Shown here in pieces: positions 7,889 through 16,933 of a stretch of DNA of 41,671 nt (positions within the stretch are counted from its first letter, which is position 1; each line of letters starts with the position of its first letter). Source of the DNA: an uncultured Lachnospiraceae bacterium. Lineage in GTDB: Bacteria > Bacillota > Clostridia > Lachnospirales > Lachnospiraceae. A model generated the notes under the pieces. It was not told the DNA's origin. It saw only the letters and a list, made by a program, of their open reading frames with translations, and made no database searches. The translations under genes were made by a program, and so were the position numbers. The stretch is taken from positions 1 through 41,671 of the forward strand of contig CANCYR010000028.1 of assembly GCA_947382355.1 (NCBI GenBank). The letters run 5' to 3'.

Positions 7889-8982
7889 TCCATGACTTCT
7901 TCAATTGCTTTTATCAGTGCCAGATTATCCTCATGCTTCATGAAGCATATCCGGAAATATTGATTGCTTAATGTGGGGAAGGAAGAGCAGTTACGAATCA
8001 TCAGTTTCTTTTTGATACAGTGCTCAAAAAGCAGGTCCGCATCTTTGCCTTTTTTTTCTATTTTTACCAGTACAAAATTACAGGTAGTAGGAAATACGGT
8101 GAGTCCGTCTATGGCAGAAAGCCTTTTGCATACAAAATCCCGTTCCTGCTCCATTAACTGTCTGGTGGCTTTTATAAATGGCTGGTCCTGAAACATAAAG
8201 CAGCCTGCAAGCTCTGCAATGGAATTGATGGTCCAGGGGTTCTTATGCTCTCTTATAAGAGAAAGGAGGCGGCTGCTTCCGGTGATTCCATAACCAAGGC
8301 GTAATCCGGGTGCGGCAAAAAATTTAGAAGTGCCTCTTAATACAAGCAGATTATCAAACTGATTTACAAGGGAAACGGCAGAAACATCAGCCTCGTTTTC
8401 CACGAATTCCGCATAAGTCTCATCCACCATCAGACAGGCATGCTGCCTGGAAAGCCTGTCCAAAAGAAGGGTTAATTCCTTTTTAGTCAGGGTGGTGGAA
8501 GTGGGATTGTTGGGATTGCATAAAATTACCAAATCGTATTCCTGCTCCGCTTCCTTTAAAAAGTCAGCCATGTCTAATTGAAAGTGATTTTCCTCTTTTG
8601 TAAAGTAGTAATGAACGGTTCCTCCGCTCAGGGAAATTTCCCTTTCGTATTCGGAATAGGTAGGACCGATAATCAGCGCTTTTTGGGGATTTAATGCGCC
8701 TAAGAACAGGGAAATCAATTCTGTTGCGCCGTTTCCTACGATAATATGCTCCGGGTTACAGCGGATATAACTTCCGATGGCTTTTCTAAGCTTGGTATAT
8801 TCTCTGTCAGGATAGGATGTGAGCACATCCAGATGTTCTGAAAGGAAATGCTTTAGCTCCCCGGACAGCCCAAGAGGATTTACGTTGGCGCTGAAGCTGA
8901 TGATTTCTTCTTTTTTAATTCCCATGGCTTTTTCGATTTTTTCCAAGTCGCTGCCATGGAAATGGTCGGTATGTTGTATCAT
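7885..8982 (-). CDS. PLP-dependent aminotransferase, CobD/HisC type
   Basis: Fold-type I PLP enzyme of 365 residues. It starts with HFHGSDLEKIEKAMG and SFSANVNPLGLSGELK, close to the HGGN...DFSANINPLG opening of L-threonine-O-3-phosphate decarboxylases (CobD). It carries NPNNPT (cofactor contact), DETYAEF and the PLP lysine in RGTSKFFAAPGLRLGYG. HisC-like histidinol-phosphate aminotransferases share most of these motifs, so the exact substrate stays open, but the N-terminal SANVNPLG argues for CobD. No cobalamin or histidine genes are near. The mRNA has AAAGGAA before the start. The gene converges on the histidine kinase with a four-base overlap of the 3' ends and no terminator between them. 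Confidence 0.8.
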   Translation of the reverse strand: MIQHTDHFHGSDLEKIEKAMGIKKEEIISFSANVNPLGLSGELKHFLSEHLDVLTSYPDREYTKLRKAIGSYIRCNPEHIIVGNGATELISLFLGALNPQKALIIGPTYSEYEREISLSGGTVHYYFTKEENHFQLDMADFLKEAEQEYDLVILCNPNNPTSTTLTKKELTLLLDRLSRQHACLMVDETYAEFVENEADVSAVSLVNQFDNLLVLRGTSKFFAAPGLRLGYGITGSSRLLSLIREHKNPWTINSIAELAGCFMFQDQPFIKATRQLMEQERDFVCKRLSAIDGLTVFPTTCNFVLVKIEKKGKDADLLFEHCIKKKLMIRNCSSFPTLSNQYFRICFMKHEDNLALIKAIEEVMD

Positions 8983-9009
8983 AAAAGGTTCCTTTCTTAT
9001 GGTAATCGG

Positions 9010-9038
9010 TTGTGAAAACCGAAAAAAAATGTTATACT
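9010..9038 (+). promoter_or_regulatory. Promoter of the solenoid/Hsp70-like operon
   Basis: TTGTGA (9010-9015) and TATACT (9033-9038) are 17 bases apart, about 75 bases upstream of the first gene, in the divergent gap with the CobD-like gene. Confidence 0.65.
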
Positions 9039-9113
9039 TAAACTACTACGTTCTTACCCATTATAATATTTTTCAGAGAAAAAGCAAGTGAAAGGAAAGA
9101 AGACAGGAGGCAT

Positions 9114-12100
9114 ATGATGAAGCAGGTCCTGAAACGGCTGGAAAAAGAAATGTATGAATATCTGACGGGTACTGTGGAGTTTTCTGTCCCGAGAATTTCC
9201 CTTTTGGCTCAAAAGAACCAGAAGCTGGCAGGGGAAATTACAGTGAAAAGCAGCCTGGACCAGGAGTTTGTGGCATATTTGTATTCCTCCCATTATCGGC
9301 TGGTACTTTGTCAGGAGAAAATCACAGGAGGGGAAAATATCATTTCCTATTTGTGCGATACTGCAGGAATGGAGGTTGGAGATACGCTGAAGGGAGAAAT
9401 CTCCCTGATTTCCAATTCCGGATTGTTTCTGATTCCCTTTGATTTGGCTGTGACGGAAGAAGTATTCGTGTCTTCCATTGGCGCCATCAAGAACCTGTTC
9501 CATTTTGCAAATATGGCAAAAACGGACTGGAATCAGGCAGTTTCTTTTTTCTATTCGCCCAATCTGCTGCATATATTGAGAGGAAATGACAGGCAATACC
9601 GGATAAACTATGAAGGTCTTTCCAGATATAAAGGGAATCAGCAGAATGTGGAGGAATTTCTGCTTGCAATCCACAAAAAGCATTCTATGGAATACAGTTT
9701 TGAAGCACCAGAGGCAGAGTTTGAAGGAGCAGAAGGAAGACAGCAGGAATTTCTTGTGATTGAGAGAAACGGCTGGGGATATTCCAGACTGTTTGCGGAG
9801 ACGGAAGGAGCCTTTTTGCAGATAGAAAAGGAAGAGATTACAGAAGAGGATTTTTTAGGGAACCGCTGCCGGCTGCCTTATTACATTGATGCCAAAAAAC
9901 TTCATGAAGGCAGCAATGAAGGGAGAATACGCCTTTTCGGACCGTTAATATCCTTGGAATATAAGGTGACGGTAATGAATCAGAAGCGGTTTGGAAAGGA
10001 GTTTTCCTATAAGCGGGAAATGAAAAAGCTTATGGTGCGCATGTTCAGGCTTTATGTAGGCTTTCGCTTAAGGAAGATTTCAGAGGCGGCATGGATTAAG
10101 TCCACAAAAGAGGTAGTGGAGAATATGCTGGGCTTAAACAGCAGGAGTATGATAACAAGGCTTTTTCAGGCACAGCTTCTCATTACAGAGGAAAAACTCA
10201 ATGAGGCAAAATGGATATTGCAGCATGTGGAAGATATGATAGAGGAGCATGGCTGTGAGGATGAAGTATATGGCTACTTTTTCTATGTGACTTCCCTGTA
10301 TGATCAAACGGAGGAAACAATAGAAAAAGCGGCAGAAACGGTAGAGGAGCTCCTTGCCAAAAACCCCAAAAGCCCGGCTCTTTTCTGGATGCTGTTATAT
10401 TTAAAAGAAGAGTATGAAGTGGACCAGGCCAGAAGATATATGCTTTTGGAAAATGCATATAAAAGAGGAATGAATTCTCCCATGCTCCATGTGGAGGCAT
10501 GTCTGATACTGGGCAATAATCCGGCATGTCTGGCAAAGCTTGGGAGCTTTGAAAAGCAGCTTCTTGTATTTATGGCAAAGCACGATTTGTATACGAAGGA
10601 ATTAATGGGGCAAATCGTTTATCTGGCGGAAAAGGAAAAGGAGTATTCGGATAAATTATTCGGCATATTAAAGGTGTGCTATGAAAAGAGCGGGGATAAG
10701 GAAATATTAAAAATCATCTGTAATCTGCTGATTAAGGGAAGCCGAACCGGAAAGGAAGCATTTTTCTGGTATGAGTCAGCTATCAGGGAGGAACTGCGGA
10801 TTACCAGATTGTATGAATATTATATGCTGAGTCTGGATAAGAAAAGAAAGGAGTTGCTTCCAAAGACGCTTCTTATGTATTTTTCTTATGAATGTACCAT
10901 GGATTATGAGAATGCCGCTTATATATATGCCAATATAACTTCCTACAAGAAAGAGCTTCCGGAACTGTTTTCAATTTATGAAAAACAGATAGAAGCTTTT
11001 GCGGCAAAGCAGGTTCTGGCAGGGCATATTAATGAAAATCTTGCGTATCTGTATAAAAAGACGTTGAATGAACATATGATGACGGAGGAGCTGGCAGAAG
11101 GTCTGGCGGAGCTGTTGTTTTTGTATGAAATAACGGTGATTCCGGAGGATATAAAGCAGGTGGTGGTTTTATGCGGGCAGCTGGAGGAAGAACGAATTTA
11201 TCCATTACAGGATAAAAAAGCCCAGATTCCGCTTTATACGGAGGATTATCTGCTGTTTTTAGAGGATAAATGGGGCAATCGGTATGCCGGCAGAGAGTTG
11301 TACCGGAAGAAACGTTTTTTACAGCCGGAAGCCTTTTTAGGCTCCATGGAAGAAAAGGTAAAAAAGCACCCGGGCTTTTTTCTGTATATGAGCCATGAGC
11401 AGAGGGACCTGAACAATATATCAGAGTCTCATATGTATGGATACAGGCTGTTGTTAAACAATGATCAGATTAGAAAGAGTTATCGGAAAAAGCTGTTTTT
11501 AAAGATAATTCCCTACTTATATGAAAAGGATGCTATAGAAGAGCTGGACCGCTATTTAGCAGATATGGAGCTGGATGGTTTTGACCAGAAGGAAAGGGCG
11601 GAAATGCTTTCCTATATGGTGCTCAGGGAAATGTATGACAAGGCATATGAGGCGGTATGCAGGTTTGGATTTGAAGGAGTCCGGATAAAAACCCTTCTTC
11701 AGATATGCACCTTTCAGCTGGAAAAGGAGGAACAGAAGGACCCTAAGCTCTTAGAACTGTGCCGCTATGTGTTCGGGCAGAAAAAATATAATGAAAAGGT
11801 GCTGGCTTATCTTGCCGGATATGCGGCAGGCAGTCCCAGATATTTAAGGGATGTGTGGCAGAAGGCCGTGGGAGCAGGCATGGATGCATATGAGCTGTCA
11901 GAAAGGATTCTTTTGACCTGCTTATTCAGCGGCTGTTTTTTGTCAGGAAAGGAAGAAATCTTCTCTTATTATTTTTCCGGAAAGCCTGACTATCAGGTTG
12001 TGGAAGGATATCTGGCGGAAAGTGCATATGAGTATTTTGTGAAAGAGCAGGTAATGGATGAGCGGATATTCGGGGATATGATTGCCTTTTATAAGCAGGG

Positions 12101-12674
12101 CAGAGCCATGTCCCATATATGTATGCTTGCCTTTTTAAAATATTTTTCCAGGGAGGGTGGAAAACTGTCTCTGGAGGAAGAGCAGATGGCAAAGAAATTT
12201 CTTGTGGAACTGGTTCAAAAGGATATTTTCTTTCCTTTCTTTTTAAGATATAAGCATATACTTCCGATTATAATGCTGCAGGAAGATTATACTTATATTG
12301 AATATAGAGGAGAGCCGGGCTGCAGGGCAGTCATCCACTATGTAATAGAAAAAGAGGGGGCCTCTGGCAGCAAGTACCATAATGAGGAGATGGAAGAGGT
12401 TTACAGCGGTATTTTCCTGAAGAAATTTGTTTTGTTTTTCGGGGAAAGGCTTCAGTATTATATTACAGAAGAGGGAAATGGAAAGGGAAACCTAACGGAA
12501 AGCGGAACCATTGAAGGAAACAGTATGGTGGATGGCGGAGCGGAAAGCCGGTTTAAACTGCTAAATGATATGGCAGTGAGCCAAAGCCTTGAAGAATATG
12601 AATCAATGGAGGAAATCGCCTGTGAGTATGCCAGAAAGACATGGCAGTGCGAACAGCTGTTTACCATGAAGTAA
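9114..12674 (+). CDS. Giant alpha-solenoid protein, DUF5717-like
   Basis: Protein of 1186 residues that I believe belongs to the Lachnospiraceae family DUF5717 (from memory, unverified). There is no signal peptide or obvious membrane segment, so it is probably cytosolic. Residues about 15-115 look beta-rich (TVEFSVPRISLL, KLAGEITVKSS, VGDTLKGEISLIS); about 290-1050 are almost entirely amphipathic helix pairs, for example LFQAQLLITEEKLNEAKWIL and YYFYVTSLYD-like units, as in TPR-type scaffolds; the last 120 residues return to strand-like sequence. AGGAGG at 9105-9110 leaves 3 bases to ATG 9114 and 6 to ATG 9117, so 9117 is an equally likely start. It heads a tight operon with an Hsp70-fold protein, suggesting a co-chaperone-like scaffold role. 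The biological function is unknown. Confidence 0.75.
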   Translation: MMKQVLKRLEKEMYEYLTGTVEFSVPRISLLAQKNQKLAGEITVKSSLDQEFVAYLYSSHYRLVLCQEKITGGENIISYLCDTAGMEVGDTLKGEISLISNSGLFLIPFDLAVTEEVFVSSIGAIKNLFHFANMAKTDWNQAVSFFYSPNLLHILRGNDRQYRINYEGLSRYKGNQQNVEEFLLAIHKKHSMEYSFEAPEAEFEGAEGRQQEFLVIERNGWGYSRLFAETEGAFLQIEKEEITEEDFLGNRCRLPYYIDAKKLHEGSNEGRIRLFGPLISLEYKVTVMNQKRFGKEFSYKREMKKLMVRMFRLYVGFRLRKISEAAWIKSTKEVVENMLGLNSRSMITRLFQAQLLITEEKLNEAKWILQHVEDMIEEHGCEDEVYGYFFYVTSLYDQTEETIEKAAETVEELLAKNPKSPALFWMLLYLKEEYEVDQARRYMLLENAYKRGMNSPMLHVEACLILGNNPACLAKLGSFEKQLLVFMAKHDLYTKELMGQIVYLAEKEKEYSDKLFGILKVCYEKSGDKEILKIICNLLIKGSRTGKEAFFWYESAIREELRITRLYEYYMLSLDKKRKELLPKTLLMYFSYECTMDYENAAYIYANITSYKKELPELFSIYEKQIEAFAAKQVLAGHINENLAYLYKKTLNEHMMTEELAEGLAELLFLYEITVIPEDIKQVVVLCGQLEEERIYPLQDKKAQIPLYTEDYLLFLEDKWGNRYAGRELYRKKRFLQPEAFLGSMEEKVKKHPGFFLYMSHEQRDLNNISESHMYGYRLLLNNDQIRKSYRKKLFLKIIPYLYEKDAIEELDRYLADMELDGFDQKERAEMLSYMVLREMYDKAYEAVCRFGFEGVRIKTLLQICTFQLEKEEQKDPKLLELCRYVFGQKKYNEKVLAYLAGYAAGSPRYLRDVWQKAVGAGMDAYELSERILLTCLFSGCFLSGKEEIFSYYFSGKPDYQVVEGYLAESAYEYFVKEQVMDERIFGDMIAFYKQGRAMSHICMLAFLKYFSREGGKLSLEEEQMAKKFLVELVQKDIFFPFFLRYKHILPIIMLQEDYTYIEYRGEPGCRAVIHYVIEKEGASGSKYHNEEMEEVYSGIFLKKFVLFFGERLQYYITEEGNGKGNLTESGTIEGNSMVDGGAESRFKLLNDMAVSQSLEEYESMEEIACEYARKTWQCEQLFTMK

Positions 12675-12690
12675 GAGGCAGGTGGGATAC

Positions 12691-14844
12691 ATGGAGCAGA
12701 AAAAAGAAGAAAGGGAAAAAATACGGAAAAGACAGGTGGCAATCGGCATGGATATATCCAGGGATTACATGCAGATAAGTTATTTGGATATAAATGAAGA
12801 AAAACCTGTAACCTTAAGGCAGGGGGAGCAGGAGGAATATAACATTCCCATGTGCGTGGCCAAACGGCATGAAATGGAACAGTGGGCTTTTGGCGTGGAA
12901 GCGCTGAAATGTGCAGCACAGGGAAAAGGCATTCTGATTGAGGACTTGTATTATCTTGCCAGGGATAAAAAGACAGTAATGGTGGAGGATAAGGAGATTT
13001 CAGGAGAAGAGCTGTTTTTTCTATACATAAAAAAATGTTATTCCCTTCTTCAGTTTATTATCAGCGGGAGTGAAGCCGTGTCCCTTATGATAACGGTAGA
13101 AAGCTTAAAGGATGCTTCCGTGGAGCTTTTGAACAAGGTAAAGGAGAGGCTTCCTTTGGATGAAAGCCGAATTTTTTTTGGAGACAGACAGGAGTGCCTG
13201 TATCATTACGTATTGAATCAGCCGGAGGAGCTGTGGCATTATCAGGTGGCAGTGTTTGACTTTACGGGAGATACGCTGAAATCCTATACCTTTTCCAGAA
13301 ATATAAACACTACTCCTATAGTTTCGACGGTGGGGCGGGAAGATTATGACATGATAAAAAGCCGTAAGGAATTTCAGGATGAAGAGGAAAAAAAGGAACA
13401 TGAAAGAAATCTGGATAAGCAGTTTTTGGAGCTGCTTACTGCCTATGTGGACGGAAAGCTGTTATCCAGCGTGTATTTTATAGGAGCTGGTTTTCAGGGG
13501 GGATGGTACGAAGCCTCGCTTCGTTTTTTGTGCAAAAGCAGACGGGTTTTTGAAGGGAATAATCTTTACAGTAAGGGAGCCTGTTTTGGAGCAAGAGAGA
13601 GGGTTCAGGGAAGCAGAACAGGCAGTGCCCATATTTTTCTGGGGGAAGAGAAGTTAAAAATAAATCTGGGCATTCTGGCAAAAAAAGAAGGAAATATAGT
13701 ATACTATCCTTTGCTGAATGGAGGGGATAACTGGTATGAGGCAAAATGCGCCGTGGATTTTATGATAAAAGGAGGCGCTTATCTGGCATTTCTTGTTACC
13801 TCACTGGAAGGGGGCATAAAAAAGGAAGTGCCCGTATATCTGGAGGACTTTGAGAAAATAAGTCAAAAAGGCAGCCGGATTTCTTTAAAGCTTTCCATGA
13901 AAAATGCTTTCGTCATCCATGTATGTGTGGAAGATAAAGGTTTTGGAGATTTTCGTCCGGCTTCCGGTATGAGTTTTGAACAGGAGTTTATGACAGAAGA
14001 AGGAAAAGAACCGGTCATGGAATGCAATGTTTCCCTGTGCACGGGAAACTATAGCAGGCGCTCCTTTAAATTGTACAAAACCAACGGAGGCATTTACTCC
14101 ATGGAGGAGCTCTGTTATTATTTATGTGAGAACGTGTATCTGCTGGACAGGGACCTTATGACAGAAGAGCTCATTGACTGGATGGATGAGCAGTGCGGCA
14201 TGGGGGCTCTGGCCAAAAGACTCAGGGAGCTTTTACATTTTGGCGGTTCCCTGTCAGCTTTTGTTTCCATGATTTTGGAAGAGTGCCATTATAAGAGCAA
14301 AGAGGAAATGAAAAGGTATGAAGCTGTATTAAAGGAAAATGAAAATCTGTCTGTTTATGAAAGAATGAAAAACAGAGCGGATTATTTGTTGAAGGAAAAG
14401 AAATATATACTGGCAGCTAAGGAGTATCAAAAGCTGCTTTGGGAAATCGGCGGCAGGGACAAATTGTTTGAAGGAAGAATCTGGCATAACATGGCTTGTA
14501 CATATGGAAAGCTATTCTTTTTTGAAACGGCGGCAAAATGTTTTATGGAGGCATTTGAGCGCACCGGTGAAGAGGAAGAAATCAGGGGATTTCTCCTTTG
14601 TAAGCGAATGGAGCTGTCCAAAAAGGAATATGTAGAATTTACTTCTTGTGGGGAAAGCTATTATGAGGCGGCATTAAGCTTAGAGCTGGAAATGGAAAAG
14701 GCCCAAAAGGAATGGGAGGAATCGGAGGAGAAGAAATGTCTGGATGAGATAAAGGGCAGGAAGGAAGAGGCAGGAGATTATTATCAGGCAATGGCAGAGC
14801 TGTTAGAACAATGGAAAGAAGAATATTCAGATGAAAATTTTTGA
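12691..14844 (+). CDS. Hsp70/actin-fold ATPase-like protein, DUF5716-like
   Basis: Protein of 717 residues. The first half follows the Hsp70/actin fold: AIGMDISRDYMQISYLD (residues about 17-33) matches the phosphate-1 loop, VAVFDFTGDTLKSYTF the phosphate-2 loop (Hsp70 has VFDLGGGTFD) and SVYFIGAGFQGGWYEASLRF the adenosine motif, followed by SKGACFGA, like the AVAYGAA that ends Hsp70 ATPase domains. Glycines of the phosphate loops are partly replaced, so ATP hydrolysis may be weak or lost. The C-terminal third is helical with TPR-like pairs (ADYLLKEKKYILAAKEYQKL). ATG 12691 is chosen over GTG 12682 because AGGTGG lies five bases upstream. It starts 17 bases after the solenoid gene. It is probably a DUF5716 member (from memory). 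Confidence 0.75.
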   Translation: MEQKKEEREKIRKRQVAIGMDISRDYMQISYLDINEEKPVTLRQGEQEEYNIPMCVAKRHEMEQWAFGVEALKCAAQGKGILIEDLYYLARDKKTVMVEDKEISGEELFFLYIKKCYSLLQFIISGSEAVSLMITVESLKDASVELLNKVKERLPLDESRIFFGDRQECLYHYVLNQPEELWHYQVAVFDFTGDTLKSYTFSRNINTTPIVSTVGREDYDMIKSRKEFQDEEEKKEHERNLDKQFLELLTAYVDGKLLSSVYFIGAGFQGGWYEASLRFLCKSRRVFEGNNLYSKGACFGARERVQGSRTGSAHIFLGEEKLKINLGILAKKEGNIVYYPLLNGGDNWYEAKCAVDFMIKGGAYLAFLVTSLEGGIKKEVPVYLEDFEKISQKGSRISLKLSMKNAFVIHVCVEDKGFGDFRPASGMSFEQEFMTEEGKEPVMECNVSLCTGNYSRRSFKLYKTNGGIYSMEELCYYLCENVYLLDRDLMTEELIDWMDEQCGMGALAKRLRELLHFGGSLSAFVSMILEECHYKSKEEMKRYEAVLKENENLSVYERMKNRADYLLKEKKYILAAKEYQKLLWEIGGRDKLFEGRIWHNMACTYGKLFFFETAAKCFMEAFERTGEEEEIRGFLLCKRMELSKKEYVEFTSCGESYYEAALSLELEMEKAQKEWEESEEKKCLDEIKGRKEEAGDYYQAMAELLEQWKEEYSDENF

Positions 14845-16027
14845 TAAATTATTTCGTAGAAAAAAAGCGCAGGAAGAAGAGTTTTTGCAGGAAGGCTTAG
14901 AGCAGTCAGGGGAGCAGGAAATCAGTCTGGACAGAGAGGACATTGATGTTTTTGACGATATCCAGCGAAAGCAGTTTGTGGAAAGCTGCCTTGAGCAAAT
15001 GGCGGAAGCATCCGGTGAAATAGATTCCCTTAACGGGGAATATGAGTTAGTCAACTCCTATTTAAAGGATATGGAGGTAATAGAAGCTATAAGCGGGGAG
15101 GATAGGAAAGAACTGGATGAACATGCCAGCGGAATCGTAATGCTTTCTTTTGATACAAAAAAGTATGAGGGGAAGAAACGGACTATAAGTGAAAAAGATT
15201 ATAGTAAGATGGAGCGGTTAGAAAAGGTGGCGGATGAAGGGATGGCAAAGATAAAAGAGGCAGAGGAATACCAGAACGCCATTCATCAGGACCTGCACCG
15301 CTTAGAAGGGGAAAAGCATGCCTGTCTTTACAGAAAGCACGAAGCCGGCGTGGGGATTTCCAATATCCGGGGAATGGCAATCATCTGTGTCTGTGCCGTA
15401 TTTGCCTGCATAGCACTGTTGGTCTTTTTACAGTTTGTCCTTAAGATGGACGCCAAAATCGGATATCTGCTGACAGCGGGTATTGCAGCGCTGGCACTCA
15501 CCGTTCTTTATTTGAAATACATGGAAAACGTGGAAGAGCAAAAAAGAGCTTCCGGAAGCCTGAATAAAGTCATACTGCTTCAAAATAAAGTGAAGATTCG
15601 TTATATAAACAACACCAGCCTGCTGGAATATTTATACGCCAAATATGAGATTTCATCCGGAAGGGAACTGGAAATCTTGCGAAAGCAGTATAAAGAAGAA
15701 AAGGAAGAACGGGAAAAAATCAGGCAGGTGGAAGAAGATTTGGATTATCATCAAAAGCAGCTTGTGCGGATATTAAAAAGGTATGATTTATTTGACACTT
15801 TTATCTGGCTTCATCAGGCGGAAGCGCTGCTTGATAAAAAGGAAATGGTAGAGGTAAGGCATAACCTGATAGTCAGGAGGCAGAATTTAAGGAAGCAGAT
15901 GGAATATAATACGGAGCTTGCTAATCATGCCGGCAGCGAATTAAAGAAACTGGTAAGGGAGTATCCTGCATTTGCCGATGAGGTTTTGGGAAAAGTGTCG
16001 GAATATGAGAAAAAAACAAAAAAGTAA
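14831..16027 (+). CDS. Coiled-coil membrane protein of unknown function
   Basis: Protein of 398 residues that starts inside the end of the Hsp70-like gene (14-base overlap), so the two are translationally coupled. Residues about 50-165 are charged helix with coiled-coil character. A hydrophobic pair at about 183-235 (AIICVCAVFACIALLVFLQF, then IGYLLTAGIAALALTVLYL) forms two transmembrane helices in a hairpin, and about 240-398 is a second long charged coiled-coil rich in K and E. With both ends on one side, the protein could anchor the soluble solenoid and Hsp70-like partners to the membrane; this is inference. I do not recognise a named family. A promoter for the next operon follows immediately. 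Confidence 0.7.
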   Translation: MKIFDKLFRRKKAQEEEFLQEGLEQSGEQEISLDREDIDVFDDIQRKQFVESCLEQMAEASGEIDSLNGEYELVNSYLKDMEVIEAISGEDRKELDEHASGIVMLSFDTKKYEGKKRTISEKDYSKMERLEKVADEGMAKIKEAEEYQNAIHQDLHRLEGEKHACLYRKHEAGVGISNIRGMAIICVCAVFACIALLVFLQFVLKMDAKIGYLLTAGIAALALTVLYLKYMENVEEQKRASGSLNKVILLQNKVKIRYINNTSLLEYLYAKYEISSGRELEILRKQYKEEKEEREKIRQVEEDLDYHQKQLVRILKRYDLFDTFIWLHQAEALLDKKEMVEVRHNLIVRRQNLRKQMEYNTELANHAGSELKKLVREYPAFADEVLGKVSEYEKKTKK

Positions 16028-16028
16028 A

Positions 16029-16056
16029 TTGACAGAACAGATAGTCTAATGATACT
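16029..16056 (+). promoter_or_regulatory. Promoter of the amino-acid ABC importer
   Basis: TTGACA (16029-16034) and GATACT (16051-16056) are 16 bases apart, ending about 40 bases before the substrate-binding protein start. No terminator separates it from the preceding gene, so read-through is possible. Confidence 0.7.
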
Positions 16057-16094
16057 ATTGCAACGTAATAGATAGCAATATGGGAGGAGAAAAC

Positions 16095-16883
16095 ATGAAA
16101 AAATTATTAGCGGCTGCAGCTATGGCAGTATTGTCCATAAGTTTGCTTACAGGGTGTCAGAAAAGTGATAAGAAAACGTTTACGGTAGGGTTTGATGCAG
16201 AGTTCCCGCCCTATGGGTATATGGATGAGAACGGGGAATATGTGGGCTTCGATTTAGCTCTGGCAGAAGAGGTATGTAACAGAAGAGGCTGGGAGCTTGT
16301 AAAGCAGCCTGTTGACTGGGATGCAAAGGATCATGAATTATCCTCCGGCACCATTGACTGTATCTGGAACGGATTTACCATGAATGGACGGGAGGACAAA
16401 TATACATTTACTGTTCCCTATGTGGATAATAGTCAGGTGTTCGTAGTTGCAGCAGACAGCGGCATCAGCACTTTTGAGGATCTGGCAGGAAAGGCAGTTG
16501 CGGTACAGGCGGATTCTTCCGCATTGGCTGCTTTAACGGGTGAAGAGGATAATGAAGAGAATCTGGCGCTGACAGCCACCTTTGGCTCATTGACACAGTT
16601 TGCTGATTATAATACGGCATTTATGGATTTAGAAGCAGGGGCAGTGGATGCGGTTGCCATGGACGTGGGCGTAGCGGATTATCAGTTAGAAGGCAGAGAC
16701 GGTAAATTCGTGAAACTGGAAAAACTGCTTGCCACAGAGCAATATGCAGTAGGCTTTCTGCTTGGAAATGATGAATTAAAGAACCAGGTGGAGGAAACAT
16801 TATTGGAAATGGAAGAAGACGGCACCTTCGCAGAGATTGCAGAGGAATGGGGACTTTCTGACAGCGTTTGTTTAGGAAAATAG
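16095..16883 (+). CDS. Polar amino-acid ABC transporter substrate-binding lipoprotein
   Basis: Extracellular solute receptor of family 3 (GlnH/HisJ type), 262 residues. The start at 16095 gives a clean lipoprotein signal, with K residues, a hydrophobic stretch and lipobox LLTGC (lipidated C21); GGGAGGA lies at 16082-16088. Family motifs are FTVGFDAEFPPYGYMDENGE, VGFDLALAEEVCNRRGW, IDCIWNGFTMNGRED and the late AVGFLLGNDELKNQVEETL. It captures a polar amino acid outside the membrane and delivers it to the permease encoded next. The exact amino acid (glutamine, cystine, histidine or other) cannot be set by eye. Confidence 0.92.
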   Translation: MKKLLAAAAMAVLSISLLTGCQKSDKKTFTVGFDAEFPPYGYMDENGEYVGFDLALAEEVCNRRGWELVKQPVDWDAKDHELSSGTIDCIWNGFTMNGREDKYTFTVPYVDNSQVFVVAADSGISTFEDLAGKAVAVQADSSALAALTGEEDNEENLALTATFGSLTQFADYNTAFMDLEAGAVDAVAMDVGVADYQLEGRDGKFVKLEKLLATEQYAVGFLLGNDELKNQVEETLLEMEEDGTFAEIAEEWGLSDSVCLGK

Positions 16884-16892
16884 AAATGGACG

Positions 16893-16916
16893 GGACTGTT
16901 TTCGGACAGTCCTTTT
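16893..16916 (+). terminator. Intercistronic hairpin between binding protein and permease
   Basis: GGACTGT (16893-16899) pairs with ACAGTCC (16906-16912), followed by TTTT. It looks like a weak terminator or a 3' stabiliser, the common way to make more binding protein than permease from one mRNA. Confidence 0.65.
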
Positions 16917-16933
16917 CCAGTTTGGAGGATGTT

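Noticed and set aside
9054-9683. Minus-strand open frame of 209 codons
   Set aside because: It lies antisense to the start of the 1186-residue gene, with no promoter, ribosome site or recognisable motif.
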